Assembly (NCBI RefSeq): GCF_029227915.1
Contig: NC_079887.1
Coordinates: forward strand, 4,278,001 to 4,342,000
Direction: 5' to 3'
Length of the DNA: 64,000 bases
Source: Hydractinia symbiolongicarpus
Taxonomy: Eukaryota > Cnidaria > Hydrozoa > Anthoathecata > Hydractiniidae
Below are positions 62,901 to 64,000 of this stretch, piece by piece. The position numbers and the translations under genes were made by a program. Each line of letters starts with the position of its first letter. The stretch's first letter is position 1. Below the pieces are notes generated by a model. The model had not been told where the DNA came from, ran no database searches, and worked only from the letters and a program-made list of their open reading frames with translations.

Positions 62901-64000
62901 TTTAATCGCCGGCAAACGAAAACCTGCGATTTCCCGTAAATCCCGGACTCGGCCCATATAGTCAAAAGTATACAAAGAAAGTACCCAGGGAGTAAACTCA
63001 TTTCCCGAACGATTTTTTAAATTATTCTTTCACCATTAAAACGCATGAGACTTGTAGTTTTTAAAAATGTTTTCATTTTTGATGAGACGCTGAATAAAAG
63101 AAGTTTAATCGCCGGCAAACGAAAACCTGCGATTTCCCGTAAATCCCGGACTCAGCCCGTATAGTCAAAAGTATACAAAGAAAGTACCCAGGGAGTAAAC
63201 TGATTTCCCAAACGATTTTTTAAATTATTATTTCACCACTAAAGCCCATGAGACTTGTAGATTTTAAAAATGTTTTCCTTTTTGATGAGACGCTGAATAA
63301 AAGAGGTTTAATCGCCGGCAAACGAAAACCCGCGACTTCCCGTAAATCCCGGATTCGGCCCGTATAGTCAAAAGCATACAAAGAAAGTACCCAGGGAGTA
63401 AACTCGTTTTCCGAAAGCTTTTTTAAATTATTTTTCCACCACTAAAACGCACGAGGTTTGTAGTTTTCAGAAATGTTTTCATTTTTGATGAGACGCTTAA
63501 TGAAAGTGGTTTAATCGCCGGCAAACGAAAACCCGTGATTTTCCGCAAATCTAGGGCTTGGCCCGTATAGTCGAATGTATACAAAGAAAGTACCCTGTGA
63601 GTAAACTCATTTCCAAAACGATTTTTTAAATTATCTTTTCACCACTAAAACGCATGAGACTTGTAGTTTTCAAAAATGTTTTCATTTTTGATGAGACGAT
63701 GAATAAAAGAAGTTTAATCGCCGGCAAACGAAAACCCGCGACTTCCCGTAAGTCCCGGATTCGGCCCGTATAGTCAAAAGTATACAAAGAAAGTACCCAG
63801 GGAGTAAACTCATTTCCCGAAGAATTTTTTAAATTATTTTTTCACCACTAAAACGCATGAGACTTGTAGTTTTCAAAAATGTTTTCATTTTTGATAGGAC
63901 GCTGAATAAAAGAAGTTTAATCGCCGGCAAACGAAAACCCACGATTTCTCGTAAATCCCGGACTCGGCCCGTATAGTCGAATGTATACAAAGAAAGTACC
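56930..64000 (+). repeat. Mosaic higher-order region, right part, with a 3857-bp (19-mer) recurrence
   Basis: The variant gcacgaggtttgtag at 59592 and 63449, and gttttcctttttg at 59421 and 63278, are both exactly 3857 bp apart (19 x 203). The last 0.7 kb of the window therefore begins another copy of the 59.4-60.1 kb segment. Most of the region is rearranged material from 45.5-53.2 kb (offsets 8930, 10961, 11367 and 12382). The array continues past the window end in mid-monomer. Confidence 0.74.

Larger units (their letters stand above)
1..64000 (+). repeat. Tandem satellite array, 203-bp monomer, about 315 copies
   Basis: Every part of the window is a copy of one monomer. The anchor motif ATGAGACTTGTAG recurs every 203 bp (for example 19006 to 19209, 54114 to 54317), from the first at 106 to the last at 63857. 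Counting position 1 at that ATG, the monomer holds a T-rich part (14-40), a CpG-dense part (66-115), a GTATAC palindrome (about 127-132), a purine-rich stretch and an AT tract (171-189). Composition is about 38% GC by hand count. All copies read in the same direction, with no inversion, transposon or unique insert seen. Known biology: uninterrupted satellites of this scale typify centromeric, pericentromeric or subtelomeric heterochromatin. Which of these applies here is not shown by the sequence. I do not recognise the family. There is no gene anywhere in the array. Confidence 0.98.

Noticed and set aside
1-64000. Many open frames of 64-107 codons on both strands
   Set aside because: They all come from the same monomer, begin and end at fixed repeat positions, overlap antisense to each other, and cannot extend because the 203-bp unit shifts frame by 2 each copy. 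The longest (10729-11052) only spans two monomers because of local variants. None resembles a known protein.
1-64000. CRISPR array
   Set aside because: The repeated unit is 203 bp and directly abutting. There are no short direct repeats with unique spacers and no cas genes.
114-64000. CENP-B box in gcccgtatagtcgaatg
   Set aside because: The reverse-strand consensus needs CCCG-NN-T-NNNN-CGAA. The monomer has CCCG-TA-T-AGT-CGAA, one base short in the spacer, and the tcaaaag class lacks CGAA altogether. It is a near miss, not a match.
1-64000. rDNA intergenic spacer subrepeats or tRNA/5S clusters
   Set aside because: No rRNA or tRNA coding sequence and no Pol III internal box pair was seen. 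Every stretch is accounted for by the same monomer.
1-64000. Transposon or retroelement insertion, or inverted segments
   Set aside because: Reading through the window, the monomer phase is kept apart from 1-2 bp indels and the three TTAGGG junctions. No long terminal repeats, inverted repeats, target duplications or reversed monomers were found.
1-64000. Naming a species or known satellite family
   Set aside because: I do not recognise the monomer. A database search (satellite and repeat libraries, NCBI nt) would decide it. TTAGGG alone does not discriminate lineages.

Overview
The whole window is one uninterrupted satellite DNA array. About 315 head-to-tail copies of a 203-bp monomer (about 38% GC) run in one orientation from base 1 to base 64000, and both edges cut through a monomer. 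I found no unique sequence, no transposable element, no RNA gene and no credible protein-coding gene. The recurring 64-76 codon open frames are fixed by-products of the monomer. Because 203 leaves remainder 2 when divided by 3, no frame can continue through successive copies.

The organism is a eukaryote with long satellite arrays, as in centromeric, pericentromeric or subtelomeric heterochromatin. I do not recognise this monomer family and cannot name a lineage. The only foreign motif is a 12-bp (TTAGGG)2 insert at three related junctions. It is a telomere-type hexamer, but too short to assign a clade.

Layout. 1-8.3 kb: a roughly 3.1-3.8 kb higher-order repeat (HOR) containing the TTAGGG junctions. 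8.9-10.5 kb: a duplicated 4-mer. 10.7-14.9 kb: four copies of a 4-mer plus a 10-mer shift. 15.7-18.2 kb: a duplicated 6-mer. 19.76-24.63 kb: a nearly perfect 2435-bp (12-mer) tandem duplication. 24.66-32.2 kb: three copies of a 14-mer, one of which has lost a monomer. 32.2-36.5 kb: a mixed stretch with an 812-bp duplication and a segment closely matching 7.1-8.3 kb. At about 36.5-37.5 kb the monomer types change: the 'taaagtc' type stops and the 'gatagg' type begins. 37.05-38.27 kb: a 609-bp (3-mer) duplication. 38.5-43.6 kb: two copies of a 2840-bp 14-mer containing 406-bp dimers. 43.6-45.46 kb: a 5-mer duplication. 45.5-53.2 and 56.9-64 kb: a long-range mosaic of shared segments (offsets 8930, 10961, 11367 and 12382 bp, plus a local 3857-bp 19-mer). 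53.2-55.9 kb: an 8-mer duplication with its own private variants.

This is the pattern expected from repeated unequal exchange and segmental amplification. Two points stand out. The telomere-hexamer-filled deletion scar has itself been amplified with the HOR. The monomer also has a CpG-dense core whose subfamily variants are largely CpG transitions. All offsets were measured by eye from matching rare variants. Percent identities were not computed.
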